NCBI GenBank assembly: GCA_027886185.1
Contig: WOAB01000619.1
Coordinates: forward strand, 1,612,001 to 1,676,000
Source of the DNA: Rheum nobile
Lineage: Eukaryota; Streptophyta; Magnoliopsida; Caryophyllales; Polygonaceae
Direction: 5' to 3'
Length of the DNA stretch: 64,000 bases
Shown here: positions 51,135-62,968 of the stretch, piece after piece
How positions within the stretch are numbered: position 1 is the stretch's first letter
Layout of the letters: each line of letters begins with the position of its first letter
Notes under the pieces: model-generated
The model's database searches: none
Told to the model about the DNA's origin: nothing
Seen by the model: only the letters and a program-made list of their open reading frames with translations
Program-made: the position numbers and the translations under genes

Positions 51135-53744
51135 ATTACATGCTGAGGTCCAAGACAGTTATGTATGTCCAGATTTTCCACCACTCGGCTCGCTGAAGCC
51201 ACCCGCGCCATTACCTGAGGCATTGAAGGATACTAGAAGGCCAGAGAACGATAAAGAGATCTTCGAGACCTTTAGTAGGTGTGAGGTAAACATCCCTTTA
51301 CTTAAACTTGTCAAGAGTATTCCTCGATATGCAAAATTTCTTAAGGAGGTATGCACAATCAAGAGGAATCAGAAACTTAAAGGGAAGCAAAAGATTAAGG
51401 TAAGTGAACATGTCTCTGCTGTTTTCCAAAGGCGTATGCCTAAAAAGTGTGGTGATCTAGGCATGTTTAGTATTCCATGTGTAATAGGTGACACTAAATT
51501 TGAGAAAGCTATGCTAGATCTAGGTGCATCTATAAATGTCTTGCCTTACTCTTTGTATGAATCATTAGGATTAGGACCATTGCATGAAATAGGGATAGTC
51601 GTTCAATTGGCTGATAGATCTAATGTGTACCCGAAAGGGATAGTTGAAGATGTTCTTGTAATGGTTGATAATTTGATTTTTCCTGCTGACTTCTTTGTGC
51701 TGGATATTGCCATGATAAGCATGCATCCCCTATACTGTTAGGTAGGCCATTTTTGAAAACAGCCCAGACAAAGATTGATGCAAGTAGTGGAACTCTTACT
51801 ATGGAATTCGATGGGAAGAAAGTGGAGTACAACATATATGATGCTATGAAACACCCCATTGATGATCATTCTATGTGTTCTATTGATGTGATTGATCCTA
51901 TTGTGCAAGATGTCTTTGATATTACTTGTTCAGATGAGTTGCAATCTGTTATAGAGAATGACATAGTAGAATCACATGCAGATTTTGCTTTATCCACTAA
52001 CCTGCAGGAAATTATGGCTCACTTGGATGCCTATGGTAAGCTTCCTCTCCATCCTTTGGGCGATGGCCCCATTCCACTAACAGTGCCAAGCGAGAAGCTT
52101 TTGCCTTCCATTGTGCAGGCCCCAGAGATTGAACTCAAGCAGCTGTCAGACCACCTCAAGTATGCCTTCCTGGGAAAGGATGACACATTACCGGTCATTA
52201 TCTCTAACAAGCTCTTCAAGGACCAAGAGGAGAAATTGGTGGTAGTGCTCAAGGAGCACAAGACAGCTTTGGGATGGACCATTGCCGACATCAAGGGGAT
52301 TAGTCCCACTACATGTATGCATAGAATTCTGCTGGAGGGAGAAGCCAAGCCATCTAGGCAGCCGCAGAGAAGACTCAACCCACCAATGATGGAGGTGGTA
52401 TTGAAGGAGGTACTGAAGCTCCTACAGGCAGGAATAATTTATCCTACCTCTGATAGTAAGTGGGTGAGTCCTACACAAGTTATTCCCAAGAAGGGAGGCA
52501 TCACAGTTGTCGAGAATCAACAAGGAGAGTTGATTCCTACCTGAGTGCAAACAGGATGGAGAGTATGCATTGACTACCGTAAGCTGAATGCGGTAACTAG
52601 AAAGGATCACTTTCCTTTACCCTTTATTGATCAAATGCTTGAGCGACTTGTTGGTCGCCCCTATTATTATTTCTTGGATGGATACTCAGGTAATTTTTAG
52701 GTGGCCACAGCACCAGAGGATCAAGAAAAGATGGCATTTACATGCCCTTTTGGTACTTTTGCATATCACAGGATGCCATTCGGGTTGTGTAACGCACCCG
52801 GGACATTTCAAAGGTGTATGGTGAGCATTTTCTCTGAGTATGTGGAGCATTTTATTGAGGTCTTTATGGATGATTTCACAGTCCATGGTGACAGTTTTGA
52901 TGCATGTTTAGACCACTTATCACTTGTGCTTAAAAGATGTGTAGAAACCAACTTGATTCTTAATTCTGAAAAGTGTCATTTTATGGTCGAATAAGGCATT
53001 GTTCTAGGACATATAGTGTCGTCTAAGGGTATTGAGGTCGATAAGGCAAAGATTGATGTAATTTAGTCTTTACCTTATCCTACTAATGTGCGTGAAGTGC
53101 GTTCCTTTTTAGGCCATGCATGTTTCTACCGCCGGTTTATTCAAGACTTTTCCAAGATCTCATCACCCTTGTGTGAGCTGCTGAAGAAGGAGGTAAATTT
53201 TGAGCTTAATAATGAGTGCAAGAAGGCATTCGATGAATTGAAATCTCGCCTTACTAGTGCACCAATTATTCAAGCACCGGATTGGTCTCGCCCTTTCGAG
53301 ATAATGTGTGATGCTAGTGATTATGCTGTTGGAGCAGTCCTTGGGCAAAAAGAAGCAAGAGCTTCTCATGTGATTCACTATGCTTCCATGACTCTGAATG
53401 GAGCATAGCGGAACTACTCCACCACCGAAAAGGAATTGCTAGCTGTTGTGTTTGCCTTGGAGAAAATTAGGCAATACTTACTTGGCACCAAAGTGATTAT
53501 TTATACGGATCATGCAACTCTTCGTTATCTATTGGTGAAGAAAGAGGCTAAACCAAGATTGATTCGATGGATATTGCTGCTGAGTGAGTTTGATGTAGAG
53601 ATTAGAGATAAAAAGGGAGCTGAGAACTTGGTGGCTGATCACATGAGCAGGCTTGTGCATGAAGAAGACAAACCCGAGAAAGAGACACAGATTCAGGGCA
53701 ATTTTCCCGACGACACACTTTATGAAGTCGCTGTATAAGCTTTT

Positions 53745-53857
53745 CCGCAACCGCAAAACAATTTCCGCGACCGCAAAATTGTCCCTAGAGCATCTGTTTG
53801 TCTCGTCACTTTTATCGAAGAAATTCCGCTACCGCGGATGGTATTCCGCGAGCGCGG
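53745..53857 (+). repeat. Two CG-rich motif pairs in the RNase H-integrase linker, element 5
   Basis: Pairs at 53745/53765 and 53826/53846, each spaced exactly 20 bp with 8-bp spacers. They lie in frame between RNase H and integrase. Confidence 0.85.
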
Positions 53858-54804
53858 AAATACTTCGGACACCCCTTCCAAGTTTGGTTCTGAAGAATCG
53901 GTACTTGGGCTCCGCACATTCAAGCCAAGGTATGCTGACTTGGTGAACTTCTTCGTTCGAGAAGAATTCCCGCTTATTTATGCTAAGGCACAAAAAGATA
54001 AGGTAAGGCGTGAGTCTCGATTCTATGTGTGGGATGACCCCTATCTTTGGAGGCACTGTGTTGACCAGGTAATCCGTCGATGTCTTCCGGATAATGAGGT
54101 ACAATCTGTCTTAACTTTTTGTCATTCTCATGCATGTGGGGGCCACTTTGGAGCAAATAAAACTGCTAGGAAGGTGTTGGACGCAAGATTTTATTGGCCA
54201 CACATCTTTCGGGATGCATATGCCTTTTGTAAGTCTTGTGATCGATGCTAGAGGGTCGGGAATATTTCTCGAAGGAACGAGATGCCACAATCATCTTTAA
54301 TCTTTTGTGAGATTTTTGATGTTTGGGGCATTGACTTTATTTCCTAGCTCTTTTGGGAACCTATACATTTTACTTGCGGTGGACTACGTTTCCAAATGGG
54401 TGGAAGCGAAGGCCACCAGGACTGATGATTCTAAACTGGTGGCAGGTTTCCTGAAGGAACACATTTTCTCTAGATTTGGAATCCCCAAGGCTTTGATAAG
54501 TGACAGAGGAACTCACTTCTGCAACAAGACTGTGAGTGGACTATTGAAGAAATATCATGTCACGCAGAGAGTCTCCACTGCCTACCATCCACAAACCAAT
54601 GGGCAAGCTGAAGTGTCAAACAGAGAGATCAAAACCATTCTTGAGAAGACAGTCGCTCCAAATAGGAAGGATTGGAGCCTAAGATTAGATGATGCTTTGT
54701 GGGCTTATCGTACAGCTTACAAAACTCCCATTGGGATGTCTCCTTTTAGATTGGTATTTGGCAAAGCCTGCCATCTTCCGGTGGAGCATGAACACAAGGC
54801 ATTA

Positions 54805-56133
54805 TGATGTGACCATGGATCCCATCAAGAGCTTCAAGAGAGCCTGGACTTCCAAGATGGCTCAAGTATTAAAGATGGAGCTCAAGTCTCATCAAGGAGA
54901 GCCAAAGCCAAGCCAAAGCAAGGCATTGGCCAAGACAAGGCCAAGGCGCCGGGCGCGCCGGGCACAAGCGTCACCAAGGCCTACGTCCAAGATGACAAGG
55001 CAATCCCTGGTGCCATCACAAGGTCTAGGGCTAGGCGAGGATGTCCAAGAGCTAGGCGCAGACGAGGAACATGAGCCGGAGCTAGGCGAGGATGTCCAAG
55101 AGCTAGGCGCGGACGAGGAGCAAGAGGAGCCACGCCAAGAGCTAGGCCAAGAGGAGAGCACAACGCCTAGCGCCAAGACAAGACGGCCGAGCATGAAGAA
55201 CCAAGGCGGCGCCGGCGACCCTATGCCCGGAGCCATCACTCGGTCAAGGGCTCGCCACATCCTCCAGGACCTCAAGAAGGGGTTGGCGTGCCAAGGGCCC
55301 CTAAGCCATGCCCGAGCCGACTTCTACACAAGTCTCCAAACCGGCGCCGAGAACACCGGGGCTTGCGGCCCGTGAAGAATCAAGCAAGGCGCCGAGCCAT
55401 CCTGGACCACTTGGCTAGGCGCAATGAGTGTCGTGGGTTGGCACATGGACCATGCCACCTCATGCCAGGCCCATGGCATGAGAGTATTTTATTTATTAAA
55501 TAATGGCCCAACTTAAGACTTTCCTTTTATGGCCACGTTTTTAGTATTTCTTGTTAGTAGGCCAAGTTCCGTATTTTTGTTATTTTTGTTGGCACTTTAT
55601 GACAATATGTAGGCACTATATAAGTGCCTTCCAATGCCTGAAAAGGCACGCAAGATTAAAACGAATTTGCCTTGTCAAAACTCTCTCTCTTTCTTCTTTG
55701 CTTCCTTGCGTCAAATTTCTAAGTGTTGCCGAGTGATTTCATCTCGCCAACTCTTCTTCTTTCTCAACCAAGTCTGCGTCGATTCTTCCCTTCCCTTGAA
55801 GAACTAGTTGTGAGCCATCATTTTCACGCCAACAACCAACATCCACAACAATCATCTCGCTGAAGTCCTTCCCGGAACTCTCAGCGACACCTCAGTAAAA
55901 GCACCATAACTTTCGTTTCCGTGATCCAATTGCGCTCACATTTCGAGGACAGAAACTAGACTTCATTATCTAACTACTGCCGCTGGAATCATTCAATTTG
56001 GAGTTCGGAGCAATAAGAAAGACCCCATTGAAGTCAGGACAAATTCTGGAATCCTGCTGTCTTGAGTTCTTGTGTTCCGAGGCATCGACGAGCAAAGCTT
56101 GCACCGTGGCTTCACGATCCTTAGATCCTAACA
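54805..56133 (+). repeat. CRM-like solo LTR in the integrase of element 5
   Basis: It runs from TGATGTGACC to CCTAACA, 1329 bp, with CATTA duplicated on both sides (54800-54804, 56134-56138). Removing it restores the integrase codons. The first 570 bases are open and encode a tail with ELGEDVQELGADEE in two repeats and GAITRSRARHILQDLKK, like the LTR-encoded pol tails of the two CRM-like elements. A TATA box lies at 55617-55624. No internal region or second LTR is present. Confidence 0.9.
55617..55624 (+). promoter_or_regulatory. TATA box of the CRM-like solo LTR
   Basis: TATATAAG in a GCACTATATAAGTGCC context, itself an inverted repeat. It lies in the middle of the LTR, where a U3-R border is expected. 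Confidence 0.5.
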
Positions 56134-56562
56134 CATTATGGGCTGTGAAGAAGTGCAATATGCAAATTGATGAAGTGGGAGAATTTCGCAAGTTGCAGCT
56201 GCAAGAGTTGGAGGAAATACGCCTTGACGCGTATGACAACGCATTCATCTACAAGGAGAAGACGAAGGCTTGGCATGACAAGAACATCATGAGAAAGGAC
56301 TTTAACGCTGGAGACAAAGTCCTACTATTTCAGTCTCGCCTGAAACTTTTCCCAGGGAAACACCGTTCTAAATGGATGGGTCCCTATGTTGTTGCTCATG
56401 TTTTTCCACATGGAGCGGTTGATTTATATGATGGGAAGACCAACAAGGTGTTCAAAGTGAATGGTAAAAGGTTAAAACCTTACCATGAGGGATTTAGCAA
56501 AGAGGCTATAGAAGAGATGGTTCTTGAGGAACCAATTGCTGAGAACTAATTGACGGGCATCA

Positions 56563-56611
56563 TGTCGAGCCTACGACAGTAACTAAGGCGCTGCTCGGGA
56601 GGCAACCCGAG
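56563..56611 (+). other. Two-hairpin element after pol, copy 5
   Basis: TGTCG-AGCCTA-CGACA (56563-56578; the loop is one base longer), 15 nt, CTCGGG-AGGCAA-CCCGAG (56594-56611). It starts 14 bases after the pol stop. Confidence 0.7.
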
Positions 56612-57203
56612 GTAAGTAGTTAGCATTCGTTTCCTTTCATTTATTTTTGGTTTTCCTTGTTAGTAGACTAACATGCAGGTAGAAGTTTCAAAGACGGAGT
56701 TCACAGTCCAACAGACGCGAATCCGCGCCCACGGAAAACCACGTTCAGATTTCGTCTCTCTCAAAAAAAAAAAAGAGAAAAAAAAGATTTCGTTTTTTGT
56801 CCTTTTCTTCCTCTCTCCCTTCCCAGACCTAACTTCCTACTTCCTACCCCGCCCCCTTCGTCTCTCTCTCTGTAGCCCACACCGTCCGACCACCACACCA
56901 CCGATCCACCAACCGCCGGCCATCACACCCTCACCCACGACCCATTCTACCACCAACCTTCACCCCTAACAAAACCCTATTCCCCTCACCACGCACCGAC
57001 CCTCTCCACCCCCAACCGCCGGCGAACCACCAAGCATCGGTTCTACCAACCCCCAACAACCGGCGACCGCTGACGCCAACACCGATCCACGCCCGCAGCC
57101 AGCTTTTCCGCGCCTGCGGAAAACCCTCTGTGACAGATTCTGAAATCCTTTGCCGGTTTGTTTCGTTTCGTCCTCCTTGCATTGTCATTTATTTCTGATT
57201 ATA
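56612..57203 (+). other. Spacer between pol and ATHILA ORF-1, element 5
   Basis: CT- and CCACC-rich leader-like sequence without a supported ORF. A degenerate CG-rich motif lies near 56722 and a pair at 57087/57108 (21 bp). An A-rich run lies at 56764-56786. No clear TATA box. Confidence 0.55.
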
Positions 57204-58254
57204 ATGGCTGGAGGACGCAAGAAAAAGATGAGTAAGACTCAACTTGGGGTCTTGAGAAAGATTAGTGGTAGAGATCTTTTGCCCACAAAATTTTATGATC
57301 TCCTTACGCTTAGGACTTTGGGTTTGTTAGCTTACACTAGGCAATTGTTGAGCCATGGGGTCCTAGGTGAATTTGCAGAGAAGAATGCCCCGACTTTTGA
57401 AGAGTTGACGTATGAGTTCTTGTCAAGTCTTGCGGCGTTTCGTGATGATGACGGGAACGTCACCCATATCACTTTTATATTCCAGAATAATGAGTATGAG
57501 GTCTCAGTTGCTGATTTGAGACGCATTTTTGGGGTGGCTGCGCTGCCTACCGCACAGTGGCAGGATGTTGGGACTAGGCATTATGATTTCTGGTGTGCTG
57601 CTACCGAGGGTGACTTCAACACGAAGGGGGAGTACAATTATAAGATCACGCACCCCTGCCTTAGACTAGCCCACAAGGTGCTCGCTCTCGCTTTCTTTGG
57701 GCAATGAGAGATTAACAAGCTTTCTCTCTCTGACTTTAAGTGGGTTTGGTGTTTGACACCGGAGAGCCCGGTTGTTCCAGATTGGGTGGAGTTGTTTGTG
57801 GTTATTTGTATCAAGACCCGCACCAAGGATGCATGAAAGATATCTATGGAAGGGATGATCACCTTCATCACCCAGGAGTTCTTTGAGCCTTCTGAGATCT
57901 TGACCCCGATGGGTCCGTTTAAGTTTGATGAGAACCAGTTGAGGAAGGCCAAGTTGTTGCAGGGCAGGTTTGGGGAGTATGTTTGGTTATCTCGGGAGGA
58001 GGGAAGGCATAGGATGCGCCTTCCACGTCCGATCCCTTTTGGACCCAGGGCTCAGGATTTTGCTTAACCTGCTGATGAGTTTGTTGAGCCACCTGCTGGG
58101 GTCGGGCCAATGCAGGTTGAGGAGCATGTTGTTGTTGCTGATCGGCGCTTTGAGGCCGGTACTTCTAGTGGGGCAGCTGCCCAGTCTTATGAAGGGTCTT
58201 GGCAGGACCAGATGTTAGCTGAGATGCGTCGTATGTCTCTTCAGCAAGAGGCGC
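57204..58254 (+). pseudogene. ATHILA ORF-1 family protein of element 5, cut by an insertion
   Basis: The start ATG 57204 opens MAGGRKKKMSKTQLGVLRK. The conserved core follows: TRQLLSHGVLGEF, EYNYKITHPCLRLAHKVLA and CLTPESPVVPDWVELF. In-frame stops are TGA 57705, TGA 57834 and TAA 58065. The C-terminal part (EEHVVVADRRFEAG, EMRRMSLQQEA) runs into the long-LTR element at 58255. Compared with the copy in element 1, the part after the core is less acidic, and the coiled-coil repeats would lie beyond the insertion. Confidence 0.75.
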
Positions 58255-59628
58255 TGTAACACCCCCAGATCAGTGGTGCTACAGTGCCATAGTCCCGAAG
58301 GATTATAAGGCGGGTAAAATAAAAATTTGCGAAACATAACCCATATATATAATATACCAAAAGCAGCACAGCGGAAAACCTGTAAAACCTGTCCAGAGTT
58401 TGAAATCACAATCAAACTTAACATACAGAAAATACAACACTTTACAACCCAAAAACCAACAACTAAAAACCAAAAGCCAATACATCAAGTTCCACCACTT
58501 CAAAGTACAAAACCAAAATGACATGTACAACCAAATCAAAGTCCACCAAAAGAGAAGAGTCCTCGACTCCAAAACCGACGGTGATCAGAATCCTCCTTGC
58601 TGGCGCTAAACCTGAAAAGCCTGATTGACTGGGGGACCTGATACCCCAGCCAACCACGACACGTAAACCGCAGTTGGTTAGTCTCTCGAAAGACTGGCAA
58701 AACTCCTCAAGCCAAAACAGTTTCAAAACCATATAATTATCACGACAATCAACAATACCAAACAACAACAGATCATACAATATATATATACTTATATAAC
58801 ATAACTACACTTGACTATCATCACACCAACCATTTAACCAACCATACGTCAAAACGCAAACATAAACACACACTAACACAATCGATCAATTACCCATTCT
58901 TATCCAATTCTACATGATACTAACCTCTTCCATCCAACCTCAAACTCATCACAAGCATAAATGAAAGAACGACCCAATCCAACTTCCTCTCTATTAATAA
59001 TACCTCGATCAACAACTCTAAGCGCATACCTATCTTACTACTGACTTACAACCAAAGCTAACCAATAATATAGAACTCACTACTGCACTTAACACAACAA
59101 ACTCAGTTAACCTTCACATCAACAAACACATAAGCATTAATGAGATAAACATCACATAATACAATCATTACCAGAATAACGATCCAGGCCAGCCACCCTT
59201 CTGGTGCCGCCTTCAAACCCAACTTGCATTGGCCCACACCCTCAAGATGGGAAACCAATCTATACACTCAACCAACACAACCAACCTTCATAATCCACCA
59301 GTTACCAACAACAACTATACCAACAGAAATTCACCACCTTGACCAGTTACAATCAACCACTACAACACACGAAGTTTAACAACCACAACCAATGGCCAAC
59401 AATGGCCCACAACCACAACTAATAACAATCAACATCCAACATAACCCAATTATCAACATACAACCAAATTACCAACACAACCACTTAGTCAAGTACATAA
59501 TCAACATTCATCACAAATCCACGTATTCAGGTACACAACCAATATCATTAACACCACCACTTAATCAAGTACACAACCAACATTCAACACATAACCAACA
59601 CACACAACCACCAACACCTCCAATCCAA

Positions 59629-59860
59629 CCTCCGTCTCCACCACCACATCACCGGGTGAGACAATTCACAACATCTTCGTCTCCACCCCCACATCACCAA
59701 GGTGAGACAATTCACAACATCTCCGTCTCCACCCCCACATCACCAAGGTGAGACAATTCACAACATCTCTGTCTCCACCCCCACATCACCAAGGTGAGAC
59801 AATTCACAACATCTCCGTCTCCACCCCCACATCACCAAGGTGAGACAATTCACAACCTCC
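59629..59860. repeat. 46-bp tandem array in the LTR
   Basis: GTGAGACAATTCACAAC recurs at 59656, 59702, 59748, 59794 and 59840 with period 46. Units are nearly identical; a partial unit precedes the array. Confidence 0.92.
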
Positions 59861-60071
59861 ACAACCCACTATCCATCACCATACCAACCAATCAAACAAC
59901 ACAACGACAGTCAAAATCACATAACCATACCTCATCACACATTATCACATATCATCACACACACATCATCACACAATATCACACATATATATATATATTC
60001 ACCCAAGTAACTTTAAAATCAATAATCCAATCAAACCACATCAGTCCATCTACAACACGGGACAATTACTA

Positions 60072-60250
60072 ATGTACCCACACATTCACACACACACAAT
60101 CCAACACATGCATACACACATTCAATCCAACACACACATACGATCTACACACACACACACACACACATTCAATCCAACACACACATACGATCCACACACA
60201 CACACACACATTCAATCCAACACACCCACACGATCCAACACACACACACG
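60072..60250. repeat. CA-rich repeat with a TTCAATCCAACACAC unit
   Basis: Runs of CA alternate with ATTCAATCCAACACA blocks at about 60119, 60168 and 60210, each followed by an ACGATC block. Low complexity, no coding value. Confidence 0.85.
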
Positions 60251-61464
60251 TGTCAACAGACACTATCAACAACAATCAATCACATTTAGTCACAATTGAC
60301 TACCACGTCAACATTTAATCAAATACGATACAAGACAAATCATATCACACGCACATACCCATATTCAACCAAGCAACGGTAAACTTAATTATGAAATAAA
60401 CTGGGCATAAAACAATTTATAAAAATATAAAGTTAGCAAGAATCCTCTTGCCTCAAGTCGAACCACAACGACCTCATAGATCTCCAGTCAATCCGAACGA
60501 ACCTGCGAAATCAATCCGAGCAAAACCCTGGCGTTAATTAACCCATCAAATCCACAACCAATAAAACTCCAATTCAGACCCTAAAATCATCCCTTAATTA
60601 ATTAGGTCAAACACACCCAATCAACCCAATCTCAATCGATTATGCATATGCAATTCAAATGAACCCAGCAATCAAACCCAATTTCAAACCCCCAAATCAA
60701 ACCCTAACATTAATACCTTCAAAATTCAGCACCCACACACACGAAAATCAGCCCAAGGCTCTCGAAATTGGCTCTTCAACTGCCCACGAAGGATAAATCA
60801 ACATCAATTCGGACCACTATACAACATCAATTCGAACATATACCCAATATCAATTCAAACCTAAAAAAATCAGCAAAGCTTCGAATTAGCCCTTAACCCA
60901 TAAACTCACCTTGTCGACAACCAAGCGGTAGTCACCGAGGAGAGCTCCTCGTTGTCGGAACTACAACAATAACAACGGACCGCAGCTCCACACAAACACC
61001 ACAATTTCGCTGCACAAATTCAGCAAAGAAGGGAGTCCGAATTACACACAGACCAAACACCCATTTCTTACCTCGTTGGTGGCCACAACCCAGCCCGGAA
61101 ACACCACCTCTCGCCGGAACCACCTCGGAGCACCGGACAACTCCACACAACAGCACGACCGCAACCACAGCGAGCAACCACGGACAGCGGCCAGCGGCGC
61201 GACGGCTCCACAGCAGCAGCTCCGAGCAGGGGGACGATGCCGGACGGACAGGGCTCGCCGGAGAAGGAGGGACTCGTCTGGGCACGAAGAGAACCGAATC
61301 CGTTCGGGAAGGAAGAGCTGGGCTGCTCGTGAAGAAGACACACGGGAGAGAGAGAACCGAACATGTTAGGGATTTAATCCCCAATTTCCCATTTTTTCCC
61401 CTTTTTAGTAAATCCCATAATTAAATTACCAAAATACCATTATCGACTTATTTGGGGTATTTCA

Positions 61465-62968
61465 TTCTCCCCCCCTTATAACAGTTTCGTCCTCGAAACT
61501 CGAATCAAACAGGTGCGGATAACTGCCTCGCATAACTGACTCTAGAATATTCCGGACTCGCCGAAGAATGACTTTCCCTGAGAATCAACTCTCAATTCTC
61601 TTTATCAGTTAGTACACATAACCGATTTGAGATCACAATTCTCCATCCTCATAAACAAGAATTCTTGCACTGTTCCCTGAGCAATCTGACTGCATACTTC
61701 ACTCAACATTCCATCACATTCAGTTGTGTCCGCTCTTTCCCGAACCAATTTCACTTCACCCTTCATCAACTCTTGTTGCAATCAGGCAGAACTGTCAGAC
61801 AAGCAATCACATACTCGAGCGTCAACTTCCTACTCAAAACATCAACAACCACCTTATCCCTTTCTGAAAGATAAACGATATCTATCAAAAATCCCCAATC
61901 AATTCTAGCAACCATCTTGTCTCAAGTTCAACTCTCTCTCATACAGTTTGAGTTGACGAAAAGCATACGCAATGACTTTTTTATTCTACATCAGAACACA
62001 ACCCAAACCTTGCTTAGACATATCACTGTAGATGACAGACTTTTCTGTTCCCTGTGGAATAACCAACACTGACACACTAGTTGCGAAATTCTACCTTTTC
62101 AGATGCAACTGAATTCTCTGTTCCTTACTACTTCCAACATCAATAGCCTGATCAAAATCAACTGTAGCAACCTCCCTAAACAACCACTTATCAACATACT
62201 GCTCAAAGATCGCACAGCTGAGCCTCACCATCGAGATTCCATCTCGGAACACAACCTTATCTGAAAGTGCGCAATCTGACATTCTCAACCCTAACAAGAA
62301 CAACAGCACACAACAATTCACACAGAATCATCACGACTAACTACCTGCATCAACCTCTTGACGACAAGCTCAACAACCTCATCCTCTATCACACTCATAC
62401 CTTAATAAATCTCTAGCACGTCCCACTTATCAGGGAACGCACCATTAAAATTTACTTAACAACATTAATCATCAATACTCAACATATAACCATTAGCATA
62501 AAACATCACAAAATCTCACATCAGTACACATTAACACACCAACATTCAATCAATCATAACACAAGGCAACAACAACCAACACATTCAACCAGGTTCAACA
62601 TAAAACCAATAACCCAGCACATAACAAATCAACAAAACACACAACTGATATCTTCCAACAAACCAACAATTATTCACACACTCAATTCACAACAATCGAT
62701 CAATAACTAACCGACAATCAACGGCAACCAACATCTACAACCAACAACAACCGCACAATGATCCAACATAAACCAGCAACAAACCAACGTCCAACAAACA
62801 ACTAATATCTAACAGCAAAACCAATACTTACTTACCAACATAGCTCACTACGGTTGACAGCAAGGATTCCTGATCACCCGATCGTTCACAACAACAACGT
62901 ATAAAAATTCTCAAGTTGAAAACTCGGAAAGAACACATTTTTTTTGAAAAGAGCTCTGATACCAATTA
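61465..62968 (-). other. Internal region of the LARD-like element
   Basis: About 1.5 kb without any open frame longer than 76 codons and no polyprotein motif. The first 20 bases hold the polypurine tract. The part near 61480-62400 may be decayed 3' pol sequence; the part near 62450-62880 is A/C-rich simple sequence. Confidence 0.65.
62953..62964 (-). other. Primer-binding site, initiator tRNA-Met, minus strand
   Basis: The minus strand reads TGGTATCAGAGC, four bases from the LTR at 62969. Confidence 0.9.

Larger units (their letters stand above)
51140..56549 (+). pseudogene. Athila-like pol: protease, RT, RNase H, integrase
   Basis: Protease: MPKKCGDLGMFSIPC and DLGASINVLP (51516-51545). 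After a frameshift near 51715 a single frame runs to 54251. RT: PSRQPQRRLNPPM, WRVCIDYRKLNAV and the active site FMDD (52863-52874). RNase H: DASDYAVGAVLGQ, TEKELLAVV, YTDHATLRYL. A linker with CG-rich motifs (53745-53857) follows. Integrase: HACGGHFGANKTARK with CKSCDRC, then VDYVSKWVEAKA, ISDRGTHFCNK and QTNGQAEVSNREIK, and a C-terminus with KVNGKRLKPYHEGF ending at 56549. Stops: TGA 52542, TAG 52698, TAA 52992, TAG 53064, TAG 53406, TAA 53736, TAG 54249; a frameshift near 54346. The integrase is split by the solo LTR 54805-56133; without it the frame reads on through ALWAVKKCNMQ. Confidence 0.88.
48195..58254 (+). mobile_element. Athila-like element 5, with full pol; 3' end outside the window
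   Basis: Order: LTR (48195-49404), tRNA-Asp primer site, gag, protease, RT, RNase H, integrase, hairpin pair, spacer, ATHILA ORF-1. Its ORF-1 is cut at 58254 by a long-LTR element that runs past the window. A CRM-like solo LTR (54805-56133) sits in the integrase. It is the only Athila-like copy here with RT and integrase, though several stops make it inactive. Confidence 0.92.
58255..61464 (-). repeat. 3' LTR of the LARD-like element
   Basis: Minus strand from TGAAATACCCC (61464) to GGGGGTGTTACA (58255). It is C/A-rich on plus, with CAACCAACA-type low-complexity stretches, a 46-bp tandem array and a CA repeat. The open frames here come from the low complexity. Confidence 0.88.

Noticed and set aside
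54689..55375. 228-codon open frame as an integrase variant
   Set aside because: It crosses the boundary of a solo LTR flanked by CATTA. The first part is out-of-frame integrase and the rest is the LTR-encoded CRM-like tail.
60069..60299. Cys/Val-rich and His/Thr-rich small proteins
   Set aside because: Both are translations of the CA repeat.
60932..61384. 150-codon minus-strand frame near 61000 as a gene
   Set aside because: It lies in the LTR of the LARD-like element in GC-rich simple sequence, has no domain, and several overlapping frames are equally open.
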